Part shown: piece by piece, positions 5,348-5,535 of the stretch
Numbering within the stretch: position 1 is the first letter of the stretch
How the letters are laid out: each line of letters starts with the position of its first letter
Origin: an uncultured Bacilli bacterium
GTDB lineage: Bacteria; Bacillota_I; Bacilli_A; RF39; UBA660
DNA length: 5,535 bases
Reading direction: 5' to 3'
NCBI GenBank assembly: GCA_947628105.1
Contig: CANQYN010000063.1
Coordinates: 1 to 5,535, forward strand
Notes under the pieces: model-generated
Database searches by the model: none
Seen by the model: the letters and a program-made list of their open reading frames with translations, nothing else
Told to the model about the DNA's origin: nothing
Program-made: the position numbers and the translations under genes

Positions 5348-5535
5348 TTATCCACGTGGACGTTTTGGTGGACGGCAACCGTTATGTGGTACAGGTGTTG
5401 CATCTGTAATTGAGACAATTTCTAAACCAGCTGTTTGTAATGAACGAATCGCTGTTTCACGTCCAGAACCTAATCCTTTTGTAATAACGTCAACTTTTCT
5501 CATACCCATATCGTAAGCAGCTTTTCCAGCAGCTT
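5348..5535 (-). CDS. rpsK: 30S ribosomal protein S11, C-terminal part (cut by window edge)
   Basis: Small-subunit platform protein S11, which contacts 16S rRNA near the mRNA exit region. The last 61 residues are visible; the 5' end lies beyond the right edge, and the first two bases belong to an incomplete codon. Family motifs are clear: VITKGLGSGRETAIRSLQ, then AGLEIVSITDATPVPHNG, and the basic tail CRPPKRPRG. The usual KGPGSGRE has Leu for Pro here, a small change. The stop TAA is at 5350-5348, and rpoA follows after 20 bp, the standard alpha-operon order. rpsM, rpmJ and infA would be expected further right. Confidence 0.97.
   Translation of the reverse strand, partial: AAGKAAYDMGMRKVDVITKGLGSGRETAIRSLQTAGLEIVSITDATPVPHNGCRPPKRPRG

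Noticed and set aside
1..5535. CRISPR array, tRNA or rRNA gene
   Set aside because: No regularly spaced repeats, no tRNA-like cloverleaf and no rRNA stretch were seen. Intergenic gaps are all under 150 bp.

Overview
The window is AT-rich (roughly 30% G+C by eye) and every gene lies on the minus strand. It is the tail of the alpha ribosomal-protein operon (rpsK-rpoA-rplQ), followed by an SDR oxidoreductase and a type IV prepilin-like gene, two ECF-transporter ATPases (ecfA1, ecfA2), truA and the start of rplM. The order rpoA-rplQ-ecfA1-ecfA2-(ecfT)-truA-rplM is characteristic of low-GC Gram-positive bacteria (Bacillota/Bacilli and Mycoplasmatota relatives). The low GC, the full-length Shine-Dalgarno sites and the B. 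subtilis-like L17, L13 and RpoA proteins fit that. An uncultured gut-type Bacilli or Erysipelotrichia-like lineage is plausible, but I cannot fix the taxon. All eight visible stop codons are TAA or TAG, and no gene model depends on how TGA is read.

Layout from right to left, in the direction of transcription. rpsK (partial) is followed after 20 bp by rpoA, which most likely starts at a GTG. rplQ follows after 14 bp and ends in an intrinsic terminator whose loop contains the rplQ stop codon. A consensus promoter then drives the SDR gene and, 1 nt after its stop, the prepilin gene. That pair ends in a second terminator whose stem contains the prepilin stop codon. Immediately downstream is another good promoter, then ecfA1 and ecfA2 overlapping by 10 bp. 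truA has its own extended -10 promoter candidate. After truA comes a near-perfect promoter and a roughly 73-nt structured leader in front of rplM.

Three things depart from the usual picture. First, an SDR-prepilin transcription unit sits between rplQ and ecfA1. Second, ecfT, the membrane scaffold normally encoded between ecfA2 and truA, is missing; only 68 bp lie there. Third, the two ECF ATPases are strongly asymmetric. EcfA1 has lost the Q-loop Gln (now Glu), the catalytic Glu (now Asn) and the switch His (now Asn), while EcfA2 carries an altered signature (LSYGE). All of these losses map to the same composite nucleotide site of the predicted heterodimer, an arrangement like that of CFTR and other asymmetric ABC proteins. 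The other site stays largely canonical. This is the best candidate in the window for undescribed biology. The rplM leader, with two competing hairpins, is the best regulatory candidate. Everything else is ordinary housekeeping sequence.
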